From an uncultured Blautia sp. (lineage in GTDB: Bacteria; Bacillota; Clostridia; Lachnospirales; Lachnospiraceae), in the NCBI RefSeq assembly GCF_934424005.1, contig NZ_CAKRXI010000008.1:1-64000 (forward strand): DNA of 64,000 nucleotides. Reading direction: 5' to 3'. Position numbers and translations under genes: made by a program. Shown here in pieces: positions 40,951 through 50,673 of this stretch. The notes beneath the pieces are model-generated. The model searched no databases and was not told the DNA's origin. It saw only the letters and a program-made list of their open reading frames with translations. The stretch's first letter is position 1. Each line of letters begins with the position of its first letter.

Positions 40951-43377
40951 TCAGTCTTCTCTCAGGGAACAGTCCGCTTCTTTCAGTGACAGATTCGGAT
41001 TATAATACGGATCTCCCATGGCCATCTGTTCGCCCCATTTCTCTTCGAAATGTTTTGTTTCCTTTTCGAAACGGAACTGTTTTTCCGGTGTGTCTTCCAT
41101 TCCCCTTGACTTGGATTCATAGTGATAAAGTTCCGCATATGGTGTAAATACAACTTTCTTTCCAGCTGCCCGCACTTTCATGCACAGATCAATATCATTA
41201 AATGCAACCACAAACTCTTCGTCAAAGCCACCCACAGTTTCAAAATCTTCGGCTTTCATAAGCATGCATGCCGCCGTTACTGCACTGATTTCCTGAACAT
41301 TCACGGCTCTTCCGAAATATCCTTTGTCTTCGCATGATGCCTGGCACATGATGTGTCCTGCAATTCCGCCCATCCCCAGAACAACGCCTGCATGCTGGAT
41401 CAGATTATCCGGATAATAAAGTTTTGCACCAACGATCGCAACATCCGGCTGCTGGCAGATCATCAACATCTCTTCGATCCATCCCGGAATAATGACTTCT
41501 ACATCATTATTCAGGAACAGCAGATAACTGCCCTTTGCATCCTTTGCTGCAAAATTATTGATTGCGGCATAATTAAATCCCTCTTTCCATGTGAGTACCC
41601 TTGCTTTTGGATAACGCCAGGAAAGATTTTTATAATACTCAAATGTTTCTGGCTTTTCGCTGTTATTTTCAACTACCAGTATCTCGTAATTTTTCCATGT
41701 TGATTTCTCGTAAATGGAAGAAAGACATTTTTCAAGATCATCAATGTGGTCTTTATTTGGAATAAGGATGGACACAAGCGGCTCACCCTGAATCTTCACA
41801 TGACTGCGATACCAGCCCGGATGCTTCGTCATCTCCACTTCAGCCTCAATACCAACTCTTCTGTAATGTTCCTGAATTGCACGGCATCCTGCTTCATACG
41901 CATACGTCTTACTCTCTGGATTTGCCGCAACGGAATTCATATGACATCTCCAGTGATACAGTACTCTCGGAATATGGATTACCTGTTTTGCCTGTTCGCA
42001 GCAACGCAGGATAAAATCATAATCCTGAGAACCGTCATACTCCGGTCTCAGACCGCCTACCTGATCTACCAGTGCTTTTTTGACTGCAAAAATGTGACAG
42101 ATATAATTATTATCTCTTAAACGAAACAGGTTATAATCTGATTTGAAATGGGGTTCAAAATAAAATTCCCCATCCATACTCAGCTTATCCTCATCTGTAT
42201 AAACAATCTCCGGTCCCTGATGGTCATTGATGGCTTTGACGATTTCATATAACGCATCCGGTTCCAGTGTATCGTCGTGATCGCTGAGCATCAGATATTC
42301 CCCGGTCGCCATCTCGATCGCTTTATTTGTATTAATGGAAATACCGCCATTTTCCTCCAGATGTTTGTACAGGATACGGCTGTCTTTTCCATAACGCTTC
42401 TGAATATATTCTTCTACTTTCTGATCCGGACTTCCGTCTGCCAGACAAAGCTGCCAGTTTGTGTAACTCTGTGCCCGAACAGAATCGATCAGTTCCTTTA
42501 GATATGGGGTTGGTGTACAGTACAGCGGAATCACAATACTGATCAGCGGATTCTGCTCAAAATGTGTATGTCTCTGTTTTCTGAGTGTACGCCGGTCAGC
42601 TTTATGGCGTTTGAACCACTCTTCATAGTCTTCCTTATGTTCTCCATCTTTGTCTTTATGAAAAAGGCGTCCCCAGAATCCTTTGGATTTCTGCTCTTTG
42701 CGGAGTGCTTTAATATCAATCTCATAAGTCTTTGTTGTGGAGTCTCCACAAAAATGAAGTACGATACGATTTCCCGGAATTTCCAGAAAAGCTACTGAAA
42801 TACTGAATCCGATCTCCTGATTTTTGTAATCATCATCGAGATGACGACGTTCCACAACATCCGGTCTGCGTCCTCTTGTGATCTTGCAGTCCAGAAGCTC
42901 CGTGTTTTCTTTGTGAACCGTCACTTCCACATTTCCTCTCTGATCCGTTGTCCATCCCTGGATTTCCAGCATCAGTCCATAAAGTACCTCTACACGGTCA
43001 ATATGAAATTCTACCAGTTTATCCTTGACCAGTTCATCCAAGTCATCACCCGTACACTCCCAAAGCAGGGTTTTTTCTTCTCCGTCCAGCAAAAGAAGTT
43101 CTAATAGATCATATTTCCTGCGAAGTTCCAGTACCTCCGGAATCGTCACAGTAAAACCCGGAAGAAATCCTTCTGTCACCACATCCAGAGACTGTGCCAC
43201 ATCCGGACGTTCATATCTCTCGATTTCCGGTATATCGATTACTTCGTAACCATCCCCAAGCAGCTGAAAGGTGCATTCTTTTTTTTCAGGATGCATACAC
43301 CAACCTACAAGGCTCAGCACATGTCCATGTCTGTCATCGTATCTCTCTTCATCAATGCTGAAACAAAGTTTGTCCAT
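40951..43377 (-). CDS. Large two-domain GT2 glycosyltransferase, paralogue of the next gene
   Basis: An 808-residue protein with the same layout as the 817-residue one. The N-terminal module (about 1-225) contains LSLVGWCMHPEKKECTF and LMLEIQGWTTDQRGNVEV, two related beta units. The GT-A domains carry PLISIVIPLYCTPTPYLK, MLSDHDDTLEPDAL, PLVSILIPNKDHIDDLE and YLLFLNNDVEVI. A basic stretch near 235-275 joins the module to the first transferase domain. Tandem similarity suggests gene duplication with later change of specificity. The gap to the next gene is 23 bases. Confidence 0.9.
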   Translation of the reverse strand: MDKLCFSIDEERYDDRHGHVLSLVGWCMHPEKKECTFQLLGDGYEVIDIPEIERYERPDVAQSLDVVTEGFLPGFTVTIPEVLELRRKYDLLELLLLDGEEKTLLWECTGDDLDELVKDKLVEFHIDRVEVLYGLMLEIQGWTTDQRGNVEVTVHKENTELLDCKITRGRRPDVVERRHLDDDYKNQEIGFSISVAFLEIPGNRIVLHFCGDSTTKTYEIDIKALRKEQKSKGFWGRLFHKDKDGEHKEDYEEWFKRHKADRRTLRKQRHTHFEQNPLISIVIPLYCTPTPYLKELIDSVRAQSYTNWQLCLADGSPDQKVEEYIQKRYGKDSRILYKHLEENGGISINTNKAIEMATGEYLMLSDHDDTLEPDALYEIVKAINDHQGPEIVYTDEDKLSMDGEFYFEPHFKSDYNLFRLRDNNYICHIFAVKKALVDQVGGLRPEYDGSQDYDFILRCCEQAKQVIHIPRVLYHWRCHMNSVAANPESKTYAYEAGCRAIQEHYRRVGIEAEVEMTKHPGWYRSHVKIQGEPLVSILIPNKDHIDDLEKCLSSIYEKSTWKNYEILVVENNSEKPETFEYYKNLSWRYPKARVLTWKEGFNYAAINNFAAKDAKGSYLLFLNNDVEVIIPGWIEEMLMICQQPDVAIVGAKLYYPDNLIQHAGVVLGMGGIAGHIMCQASCEDKGYFGRAVNVQEISAVTAACMLMKAEDFETVGGFDEEFVVAFNDIDLCMKVRAAGKKVVFTPYAELYHYESKSRGMEDTPEKQFRFEKETKHFEEKWGEQMAMGDPYYNPNLSLKEADCSLRED

Positions 43378-43387
43378 AAATATTCCC

Positions 43388-45571
43388 CTATTTCTTTTTA
43401 ATACTCCGGTACAGCTTCCATGCCTTTGTATTTTCCATTTCAGAAATCTGATGTTTCAGTTTCTGAATCTCTTTGTCTTTTTCTGCAGAGATCCGTGAAA
43501 AACTCGTCCAGAATGCCTCCTGTGCTTTGGATTCCTTCATCACTTCAATCTCTATATAAAGTTTGCCTGCAGCCTTTGGCAGACTCTCTATTACAAACTG
43601 CGGGTCTCCTCCTCCAAAATAGTATCCTCCGTTTCCTATCGGAAAACCATTGGAAGAAAAATCCGCCTCTTTTCCGTTTTCAAATACAAGTTTTTTAAGT
43701 ACCAGTCCCCCGGCAGCTTCCCCCGGATCCAGACGCAGCCGGCGCACATTCTGCGGAACAGTGATTCCGAAATCAATTCCATGTTTTGTCATTGGATAAA
43801 TATCTGAATCTGCTTCCGAGAAGTCATTTCCTCTGTCATAAAATACCTGCAGTCTTCTCGTTGCACACGCGGCACGGATCCGGTCATAATATGCCATGAC
43901 ATCAACCTTGCCAGGTGAAACCTCATCATACATTTCCCGAAGAGGCACATGACTGCCTTCCATATATTTCTGGAAATTACGCTCCATCTCTGCATAAATT
44001 TCCAGTTCTTTCTCACTGATCCCTGCCTTTTTATAAAAATCAAGATCACGCAGTACAGCACGCTTGCCATCACTTTCCAGATAGTAATGGATCATTCTGT
44101 AAAGGATGAAATTGCACGGAATCGGGAAGCGGAAGGTCCATTCATAATCGATTACGGACACTCCGGAATCCTGAATCAGAATATTAGCCGGCACAAGATC
44201 AATATTGGACATACCGCTGCAACGACAGTTTTCACTGATTTCTGCATCACCAAAGACCTGCACGAATTCCGGTGTTTTAAAGAACATCTCACCTTCATGG
44301 ATACGACGGATCTTTTTGATATAGCTGAAAAACAGCTTCTCAAGCTCTTCTGTCTTTCCTGCCTCCAGAAGTTCGTCCAATCTTCCTTCCAGTGTCTCTC
44401 CCTGCAGGTATTCCAGACGAACTCCATCATTCTCAACTGTACAGGTATTCAGTTCCAGTCCTTCTCTTCCGTAAAAAGTTCCCAGTTCCCTGGATATTTT
44501 TTCCAGATTCTTCACATGTTCTACAGAAGTTTTTTCTGTCGGTAACTTACGGACATATCTTCTCCCTGAAAAGTTTTCGCAGATTTCCGTACGTACAGAA
44601 AATGCCGGATCTCTTTCGTTGGAAAACTTTACATAAATGGTTTCTGCTTCTTTCTTTTCTTTTCCGATCAGAAGAAGAAAAGAATTGGCAAAATCCGGAT
44701 ACATATCATTCGCGAGGAGTGAATCATATACCGCAGATTCCTGAAAAAGCTGCAGACGCAGTCTGTCATAATTTGTTTCCAGACGATTCAGTTCTCCCTT
44801 CAAAGGAAGACGACGGTCTGAATAGATCGTCATTGGTAATTTGTAATCCGGAAATGGATAATACCAGGATGCTTTAAGATCTCCTGCTTCTTTCAGGATT
44901 GCTGACATTTCTTTTCTGGAAAATGTCTTAACGCCACTCGTTGTCGGATAACCTTCCAGACCTTCAAAAAGAGTTCCAAAATGATCTTCCGTACATCCTG
45001 ACCAGTACTTCAGTCCCAGACGATTTTCGATTGCAAGAACGATCTTACCATCCGGTTTCAGATGTCTGGATATGATCTTAAGGAAATCCACATAAGGAGT
45101 CTCACTCTGTATATAGGCTTCTCCATATTCAAACACACCGATCAATGTAATATAATCATATTTTTCGGTAAGCGTCTTCTCGACTTCCTGAAAATTCCCC
45201 ATAAGGATCTTCAGATTGTCACAGTCTCTGTGTCTCCATGCATTGATCTGGCTTCGCTTTCTTGAAAGTTCAATACAGGTAACCTTTTTGGCTTTTTTGC
45301 AGAGAGCGCCGGTCACAGCACCACATCCGGAACCGATTTCAAGAACATTCTCTTCACCTGTAAACGGAATCCAGCTCAGTATATTTTCCCTGATATGAGA
45401 GAAATGATAGAGAATCGGCCAGCTCGCCCTCTCTGCAATAACTCCGTTCCATTGTTCTTCCCGGTAATTGCGTGCTATCTCCAGCATCTCATCCTCAATT
45501 GCACCATCTGTATATAAATCTTTGCCCGGATATAGTGTATCATCCAGAATTACCTGTCCGATTTTTTCCAT
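43388..45571 (-). CDS. Methyltransferase-kinase fusion, WbdD-like chain-capping candidate
   Basis: A 727-residue multidomain protein. Residues 50-250 are a class I SAM methyltransferase (VLEIGSGCGAVTGALC at 76-91). Residues about 310-500 look like an aminoglycoside-kinase fold: Lys315 in TIYVKFSNE, Glu329, catalytic-loop NIDLVPANILI (456-466, His of HxD replaced by Asn) and metal-site VIDYEW (473-478). A beta-rich region follows, then a coiled coil (about 693-720). This order matches WbdD, which phosphorylates and methylates the end of an ABC-exported O antigen and sets its length by a coiled coil. It abuts wzt by TAATG. The match is by architecture only. Confidence 0.72.
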   Translation of the reverse strand: MEKIGQVILDDTLYPGKDLYTDGAIEDEMLEIARNYREEQWNGVIAERASWPILYHFSHIRENILSWIPFTGEENVLEIGSGCGAVTGALCKKAKKVTCIELSRKRSQINAWRHRDCDNLKILMGNFQEVEKTLTEKYDYITLIGVFEYGEAYIQSETPYVDFLKIISRHLKPDGKIVLAIENRLGLKYWSGCTEDHFGTLFEGLEGYPTTSGVKTFSRKEMSAILKEAGDLKASWYYPFPDYKLPMTIYSDRRLPLKGELNRLETNYDRLRLQLFQESAVYDSLLANDMYPDFANSFLLLIGKEKKEAETIYVKFSNERDPAFSVRTEICENFSGRRYVRKLPTEKTSVEHVKNLEKISRELGTFYGREGLELNTCTVENDGVRLEYLQGETLEGRLDELLEAGKTEELEKLFFSYIKKIRRIHEGEMFFKTPEFVQVFGDAEISENCRCSGMSNIDLVPANILIQDSGVSVIDYEWTFRFPIPCNFILYRMIHYYLESDGKRAVLRDLDFYKKAGISEKELEIYAEMERNFQKYMEGSHVPLREMYDEVSPGKVDVMAYYDRIRAACATRRLQVFYDRGNDFSEADSDIYPMTKHGIDFGITVPQNVRRLRLDPGEAAGGLVLKKLVFENGKEADFSSNGFPIGNGGYYFGGGDPQFVIESLPKAAGKLYIEIEVMKESKAQEAFWTSFSRISAEKDKEIQKLKHQISEMENTKAWKLYRSIKKK

Positions 45572-46824
45572 TATTCCTCTCCGTACTGAATTTCTACTTT
45601 TGAATTCATATCATAAAATCCTACGGTATTCTGCGTTGAGATCACCGTAATATTACATGCATCATATAATCTGTGGAATACCGTAAAGTCTCCATCCTTA
45701 TAGCCGGTACATCCAAAGGAAAGCAGATACTCCCCGCCCTGCAGGAACATATCCTGTGTAAAGGTTACGGTACATACATCTCCGGCTTCAGAATGCTCAA
45801 TATGCATTTTTTCAAACATCGTGTTGGTTCCTGTAATTTCTGTTCCACGAATATCCTTAAATGTATATGCCATGATCGGTTCCTGAATATTCTCATGAAA
45901 TGCAACCCTCATCTTGATCGTAAAGGTTGTTCCCTTGTCGATGGTATTGGTATAACGGCCCTTTTCATCCATCACAACAAAATCTGTGATCTCCGCAAGT
46001 TTGCTTCCATATTCCAGCATATTCGGATTTACCTGGAATTTTTCACTCCAGTTTTCCTTTTTCTTTACTTCTTTTTCCACTTTCCTGGTCGGATCCTGGC
46101 CTACCAGAAGCTGCTTGTACATATCTACCATCTGCTTTGGTGAACCTTCTTCAAGCTTCACACCCTTATTCAGAAGGATAACTCTGTCACAGTATCTGGA
46201 AATACTGCTCAGATCATGGCTTACAAAAAGGATCGTCCGGCCCATTTTCTTAAATTCTTCGAATTTACGATAACATTTTGCCTGAAAGAATACATCCCCT
46301 ACAGAAAGTGCCTCATCAACGATCAGAATTTCAGGATCGATATTGATTGCAACGGCAAAAGCCAGACGAACGAACATACCACTGGAATATGCTTTGACCG
46401 GCTGATGTACAAAATCGCCGATGTCTGCAAAATCCAGAATATCCTGCAGTCTGGCATCAATCTCCTCTTTGGAAAAACCCATCATAGTTCCATTGAGATA
46501 TACGTTCTCAATCCCGGTATACTCCATATTAAACCCGGCTCCCAGTTCCAGCAGAGCGGAAATTCTCCCATCTACTGTGACTTCTCCACCGGTAGGATTC
46601 AATACACCGGTAATGATCTTGAGGATCGTGGATTTACCGGAACCATTTGTCCCGATAATTCCCACTGTTTCTCCTCTTTTTACATCAAAGCTGACATCCC
46701 GTAGTGCATAATGCTCTCTTACAGGAACTTTCATTCCCAGAGCCTCTTTCAACCGGTCAGACGGCTTATTATATAATTTATACATCTTATCCAGATGTTT
46801 TACCTGAATTGCAAATTCACTCAT
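45571..46824 (-). CDS. wzt: Polysaccharide ABC exporter ATPase with C-terminal glycan-binding domain
   Basis: A 417-residue protein. The ATPase half has Walker A GTNGSGKST, the Wzt/TagH-type region LLELGAGFNMEYTGIENVYL, signature YSSGM, Walker B ILIVDEALSVGD and the H-loop FVSHD. A linker rich in Lys and Glu (about 240-260) joins a beta-sandwich of about 155 residues ending VGFYDMNSKVEI. Extended Wzt proteins use this domain to recognise the finished, often end-capped, glycan before export. That fits the WbdD-like gene directly downstream. It pairs with the Wzm permease 12 bases upstream. Confidence 0.93.
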   Translation of the reverse strand: MSEFAIQVKHLDKMYKLYNKPSDRLKEALGMKVPVREHYALRDVSFDVKRGETVGIIGTNGSGKSTILKIITGVLNPTGGEVTVDGRISALLELGAGFNMEYTGIENVYLNGTMMGFSKEEIDARLQDILDFADIGDFVHQPVKAYSSGMFVRLAFAVAINIDPEILIVDEALSVGDVFFQAKCYRKFEEFKKMGRTILFVSHDLSSISRYCDRVILLNKGVKLEEGSPKQMVDMYKQLLVGQDPTRKVEKEVKKKENWSEKFQVNPNMLEYGSKLAEITDFVVMDEKGRYTNTIDKGTTFTIKMRVAFHENIQEPIMAYTFKDIRGTEITGTNTMFEKMHIEHSEAGDVCTVTFTQDMFLQGGEYLLSFGCTGYKDGDFTVFHRLYDACNITVISTQNTVGFYDMNSKVEIQYGEE

Positions 46825-46836
46825 TCTACTCTCCGC

Positions 46837-47643
46837 TTACAGTACATCTGCAAAATGTACCTGAAGTTTTTTAAACAGTCTGGTTCCAAGCACAAATACG
46901 ATTAGGGTAAATCCCCAGAAGTAAAGTGTCAGCACCGGATGCTCCCAGATTGCTACTTTGTTGATCAGAGAATCCCTGTATCCCTGCACAATATAGAATA
47001 CCGGATTCAGTTTCAGTATATTTGCCAGAAGTCCTCCAAGACCAAGATCATTAAAATCCCACATGATCGGGGTAACCCATACACCAACCTGGAGCATAAT
47101 GTTGATGATCTGACTCAGATCTCTGAAGAATACAACCGCCGCACTTGTCATATATGTGACTGCCAGAATCAGCATAAAAATGCAGAAGCTGTAGTATACC
47201 AGCTGCAGTGCATACAGACTCGGCGGATAGCCCATGCAGGTATAGATCACCAGTACGATCACAACAAAAAAACAATGTACAAATACCGCTGAAAATACTT
47301 TCACTACCGGAAGGATCCGAATGTTAAATACTACTTTTTTTACCAGATAATTATATTCCAGAAGTGCATTCGTTCCGCCGGTCAGGCCTTCCTGAATAAA
47401 GAACCAGGGGACAAGACCTGCGATCAGCCAAAGTACAAATGGAACACCTTTATCCGAACCATTGCGAAGCGCCAGTCCGAATACAAACCAGTAAACACAG
47501 ATCGTTACGATCGGCTGAATAAATGCCCAGACTGTTCCAAAATAGGAACCCGCATATTTCGTTTTGAAATCATTTTTTGCCAGAGAAAACACTAATTTGC
47601 GGTTTTTGTAGATTTCCCCAGGCAGCCATGTTTCTTTTTTCAA
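46837..47643 (-). CDS. wzm: Polysaccharide ABC exporter permease
   Basis: A 268-residue ABC-2 type membrane protein with six helices. FSLAKNDFKTKYAGSYFG is the amphipathic N-terminal gate region, and VFFRDLSQIINIMLQVGVW is the conserved loop of Wzm/TagG permeases. It exports lipid-linked polysaccharide with Wzt. Its start overlaps the rfbC stop in ATGA. Confidence 0.93.
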   Translation of the reverse strand: MKKETWLPGEIYKNRKLVFSLAKNDFKTKYAGSYFGTVWAFIQPIVTICVYWFVFGLALRNGSDKGVPFVLWLIAGLVPWFFIQEGLTGGTNALLEYNYLVKKVVFNIRILPVVKVFSAVFVHCFFVVIVLVIYTCMGYPPSLYALQLVYYSFCIFMLILAVTYMTSAAVVFFRDLSQIINIMLQVGVWVTPIMWDFNDLGLGGLLANILKLNPVFYIVQGYRDSLINKVAIWEHPVLTLYFWGFTLIVFVLGTRLFKKLQVHFADVL

Positions 47644-48209
47644 TCCTTTTTACTCCTGTTGGCAGTATATTCCTTAAAACTTCCCCATTTCTGGTCTTTG
47701 TCAGAGAGGATCAGTTCCATACCTTCCGGAATCGGCCATTCTACTCCGATATCCGGGTCATTGTATGCAAGACCACCCTCATCATTCGGATGATAAAAAT
47801 CGGTACATTTATAAGCAAATTCTGCAGAATCAGAAAGAACAACAAATCCGTGAGCAAAATTCTTCGGAATGAAGAACTGTTTCTTATTCTCTGCAGAAAG
47901 AAGGACTCCATACCACTGTCCATATGTCGGGGAACCTTCTCGCAGATCGACCGCAACATCAAAAACTTCTCCGCTCACTACACGAACAAGTTTATCCTGT
48001 GGATAGTTGATCTGGAAATGCAGTCCACGAAGTACGCCTTTACGGGAACTGGACTGGTTATCCTGTACGAATTCCATATCGATTCCGGCTGCTTTGTAAT
48101 CGTTGTAGTTGTATGTTTCCATAAAATATCCGCGTTCATCACCGAATACTGCCGGTGTGATCACTTTCAGGCCTTCAATATGACATGTCTCTACTGTAAT
48201 TTTTCCCAT
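47640..48209 (-). CDS. rfbC: dTDP-4-dehydrorhamnose 3,5-epimerase
   Basis: A 189-residue cupin-type enzyme for the third step of dTDP-rhamnose synthesis. GDERGYFMETYNYNDYKAAG, QDNQSSSRKGVLRGLHFQ (catalytic His) and FAHGFVVLSDSAEFAYKC are all family blocks. The start at 48209 is preferred: GGAGGG lies eight bases upstream and the ATG comes one base after the rfbA stop codon, whereas an ATG eight codons earlier would overlap rfbA. Confidence 0.96.
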   Translation of the reverse strand: MGKITVETCHIEGLKVITPAVFGDERGYFMETYNYNDYKAAGIDMEFVQDNQSSSRKGVLRGLHFQINYPQDKLVRVVSGEVFDVAVDLREGSPTYGQWYGVLLSAENKKQFFIPKNFAHGFVVLSDSAEFAYKCTDFYHPNDEGGLAYNDPDIGVEWPIPEGMELILSDKDQKWGSFKEYTANRSKKD

Positions 48210-48210
48210 T

Positions 48211-49089
48211 TTATAATCCCTCCGCAATTTCAATCAGATATTTTCCATAAGCAGTCTTAAGAAGAGGCTGTGCCAATTCAACAAGCTGCTCCTTTGTAAT
48301 AAATCCACGTTTGTATGCAATCTCTTCGATGCAGGAAATGTACAGTCCCTGACGTTTCTGGAATGCTGCAACAAAATCTGCTGCATCAAGCAGAGAATCA
48401 TGATTTCCTGTATCCAGCCATGCAAATCCACGTCCCAGAGTCTCTACCTTCAGAGTTCCTCTTCTCAGATATTCGTTGTTGATGCTGGTGATCTCAATCT
48501 CACCACGGGCAGACGGTTTTACATTTTTGGCGATTTCTACAACATCATTATCATAGAAATACAGGCCCGGTACTGCATAGTTTGACTTCGGATGTTCCGG
48601 TTTTTCTTCAATAGAAAGAGCTTTGCCGTTCTCATCAAATTCTACAACACCATATTCTCTAGGATCTCTTACATAGTAACCGAAAATAGTCGCACCTTTT
48701 TCTTCCTCTGTACGTCTGTAAGCATTCTGAAGGACTCTGGAAAAGCTCTGTCCGTAGAAAATATTATCTCCAAGTACCAGGGCAACTGCATCATTGCCAA
48801 TGAAATCTGCACCGATGATAAATGCATCTGCCAGTCCTCTCGGCTGTTCCTGTACTGCATATTCAAATCTCATTCCAAGCTGGCTTCCATCTCCCAGAAG
48901 ATCACGGAAAACCGGAAGATCTCTTGGTGTAGAAATGATCAGAACCTCACGGATTCCGGCAAGCATCAGTGTAGATAATGGATAATAGATCATCGGTTTG
49001 TCATAAACCGGCATGATCTGTTTGGAAATTGCCTTTGTTAATGGATATAATCTGGTTCCTGAACCACCTGCTAAAATAATACCTTTCAT
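48211..49089 (-). CDS. rfbA: Glucose-1-phosphate thymidylyltransferase
   Basis: A 292-residue nucleotidyltransferase making dTDP-glucose. The signature [13 protein letters not shown] opens the protein, followed by [16 protein letters not shown] and the metal-site VLGDNIFYG. Lys/Glu residues of [20 protein letters not shown] bind the sugar. AAAGGAGG precedes the ATG. It supplies both rhamnose synthesis and, through RfbB, possibly the RffA pathway. Confidence 0.97.
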   Translation of the reverse strand: MKGIILAGGSGTRLYPLTKAISKQIMPVYDKPMIYYPLSTLMLAGIREVLIISTPRDLPVFRDLLGDGSQLGMRFEYAVQEQPRGLADAFIIGADFIGNDAVALVLGDNIFYGQSFSRVLQNAYRRTEEEKGATIFGYYVRDPREYGVVEFDENGKALSIEEKPEHPKSNYAVPGLYFYDNDVVEIAKNVKPSARGEIEITSINNEYLRRGTLKVETLGRGFAWLDTGNHDSLLDAADFVAAFQKRQGLYISCIEEIAYKRGFITKEQLVELAQPLLKTAYGKYLIEIAEGL

Positions 49090-49126
49090 TATGTTTCCTC
49101 CTTTATTTCGAGTTCTTTATTTATTT

Positions 49127-50452
49127 TCATCCATTCTTTATATGAAGTGCGATCAATAATGCGACCAGGATCACTGCCATGACTCCCATTGCGATCAGAA
49201 GGACTTTCATCGTACCAGATAATCCGTCGGTACGGATCTCCTGAATCTGCTCGGACATGGATTTCTGTTCGGTCTTAACCTCTGCCTGAGAATCATTTTC
49301 CGTTGTCTCCACCGAATCTGTTACACTTTCAGCCGCCTCTGTTTCTGAAGATTCTGCTGCCGTTTCAGCTGTCTCTTCCACAGCCGGAGTTTCTGTCGGC
49401 TGCGCTTCAGCCACATAGCCTACAAACTGTCCGCTATAGTAATATCTGGTCAGCATCTTTCCATTTCGTTCTGCTGTATCGGTTGTCAGATCATTGACTG
49501 TAACGCCTTTTGGCACTGTCATTGCTGTTCCGTCCACATCAATCGTATCAAAATTATCAAATGCATAATTAAATAATGATGTACTGTCGGTACAGTTGAT
49601 TCCAAGATCCGCCGCACGCATGGTAACCGCTATATACGTACGTCCGTTTCGTTCAGCAGCTGTCACAAGTGTATGCTGTGCATCCGTTGAAAATCCGGTC
49701 TTACCGCCTATGCAGTCTGCATAATAAAGATTGGACTCTTTTGCCATGAGCGGCATATGCGTATGCATAACCCTTGCTTCGCTTAAATTCGTTGCCGGGA
49801 TCTTGTAATTCGAACATTTCATCACCTGACGGAAACGTTTATTTCGAAGGCATGCACGCATGATCTTTGCCAGGTCATGAGCACTGGAATAATGATTTTC
49901 GTCCGGAAGCCCACTGGCATTGGCAAAATGTGTATGTGTGCATCCAAGTTCTTTTGCCTTCTGGTTCATCATTTCAACAAAGTTCGCCTCTGTCCCACCT
50001 ACCGTCTCAGCAATCTGTGCACAGACTTCATTGGCTGATTTAATATATGCAGCCATCCAGCAGTCCTTCATCGTCATCGTTTCACCAAGCTGTGCGTTGA
50101 TGTTACTGCTGTCCCAGGTGACATCCCTGATTCCTGTTTCTGTAAAAGTAACAATATCCTTTGGGGAACTGTTCTCGATCGCGACCAACAGTGTCATGAT
50201 CTTTGTCGTGCTGGCAGGATAACGATATTCGTCCATTCCTTTGTCATACAAAACCGCTCCCGTATCTGCATCGATCAGAACTGCGGTTTCTGACGTGACA
50301 GCGGGAGCTGCCGGCCAGCCTGCAATGCTGTCACTCGCTACCGGTGCAGGAGTTCCATTGGCAGTTACGGTTGCTGCCTGTGCTGTCGCAGAAGACACCA
50401 GGATCACTGCCGCACCAACACCAGCCGCAATCCGGTATATTCCTTTGTTCAT
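49127..50452 (-). CDS. D-alanyl-D-alanine carboxypeptidase, DacA/DacF type (intact)
   Basis: A 441-residue peptidase S11 enzyme with signal peptide and a C-terminal transmembrane helix (about 412-438). All three motifs are present: SxxK as STTK (81-84), SAN (138-140) and KTG (250-252). It removes the terminal D-Ala of pentapeptides outside the membrane. A Glu/Thr/Ala linker (about 350-395) precedes the helix. It is the first gene of the polysaccharide transcript, 37 bases before rfbA, which ties peptidoglycan trimming to glycan synthesis. Its paralogue at 36265 has lost the catalytic Ser and KTG. Confidence 0.93.
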   Translation of the reverse strand: MNKGIYRIAAGVGAAVILVSSATAQAATVTANGTPAPVASDSIAGWPAAPAVTSETAVLIDADTGAVLYDKGMDEYRYPASTTKIMTLLVAIENSSPKDIVTFTETGIRDVTWDSSNINAQLGETMTMKDCWMAAYIKSANEVCAQIAETVGGTEANFVEMMNQKAKELGCTHTHFANASGLPDENHYSSAHDLAKIMRACLRNKRFRQVMKCSNYKIPATNLSEARVMHTHMPLMAKESNLYYADCIGGKTGFSTDAQHTLVTAAERNGRTYIAVTMRAADLGINCTDSTSLFNYAFDNFDTIDVDGTAMTVPKGVTVNDLTTDTAERNGKMLTRYYYSGQFVGYVAEAQPTETPAVEETAETAAESSETEAAESVTDSVETTENDSQAEVKTEQKSMSEQIQEIRTDGLSGTMKVLLIAMGVMAVILVALLIALHIKNG

Positions 50453-50528
50453 CTATTTACCTCCATTGTCATAAGCTGCTATCTTATGCAGCCTGTCAGA
50501 TTCTGCTTTTTAAAGCTAGACATATCTC

Positions 50529-50557
50529 ATATTATTTTCTCACAATCGCTCTGTAAA
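50529..50557 (-). promoter_or_regulatory. Promoter of the carboxypeptidase-rfbA-to-rfbD transcript
   Basis: TTTACA and TAATAT with a 17-base spacer on the minus strand. It comes after the rfbB terminator and before nine closely spaced genes. Confidence 0.7.
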
Positions 50558-50601
50558 TTCAATGCCTATTTTCGCTAAAATCTTTTTCCATATCTCTGTG
50601 C

Positions 50602-50650
50602 ATAAAAAACGCTGTACAGATCAGGAGAATTCCTGAAATATACAGCGTTT
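50602..50650 (-). terminator. Terminator of rfbB
   Basis: AAACGCTGTA/TACAGCGTTT with an inner TCAGGA/TCCTGA hairpin and six T on the minus strand. Confidence 0.88.
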
Positions 50651-50673
50651 CTGATCTCATCTTTTATGAGATA

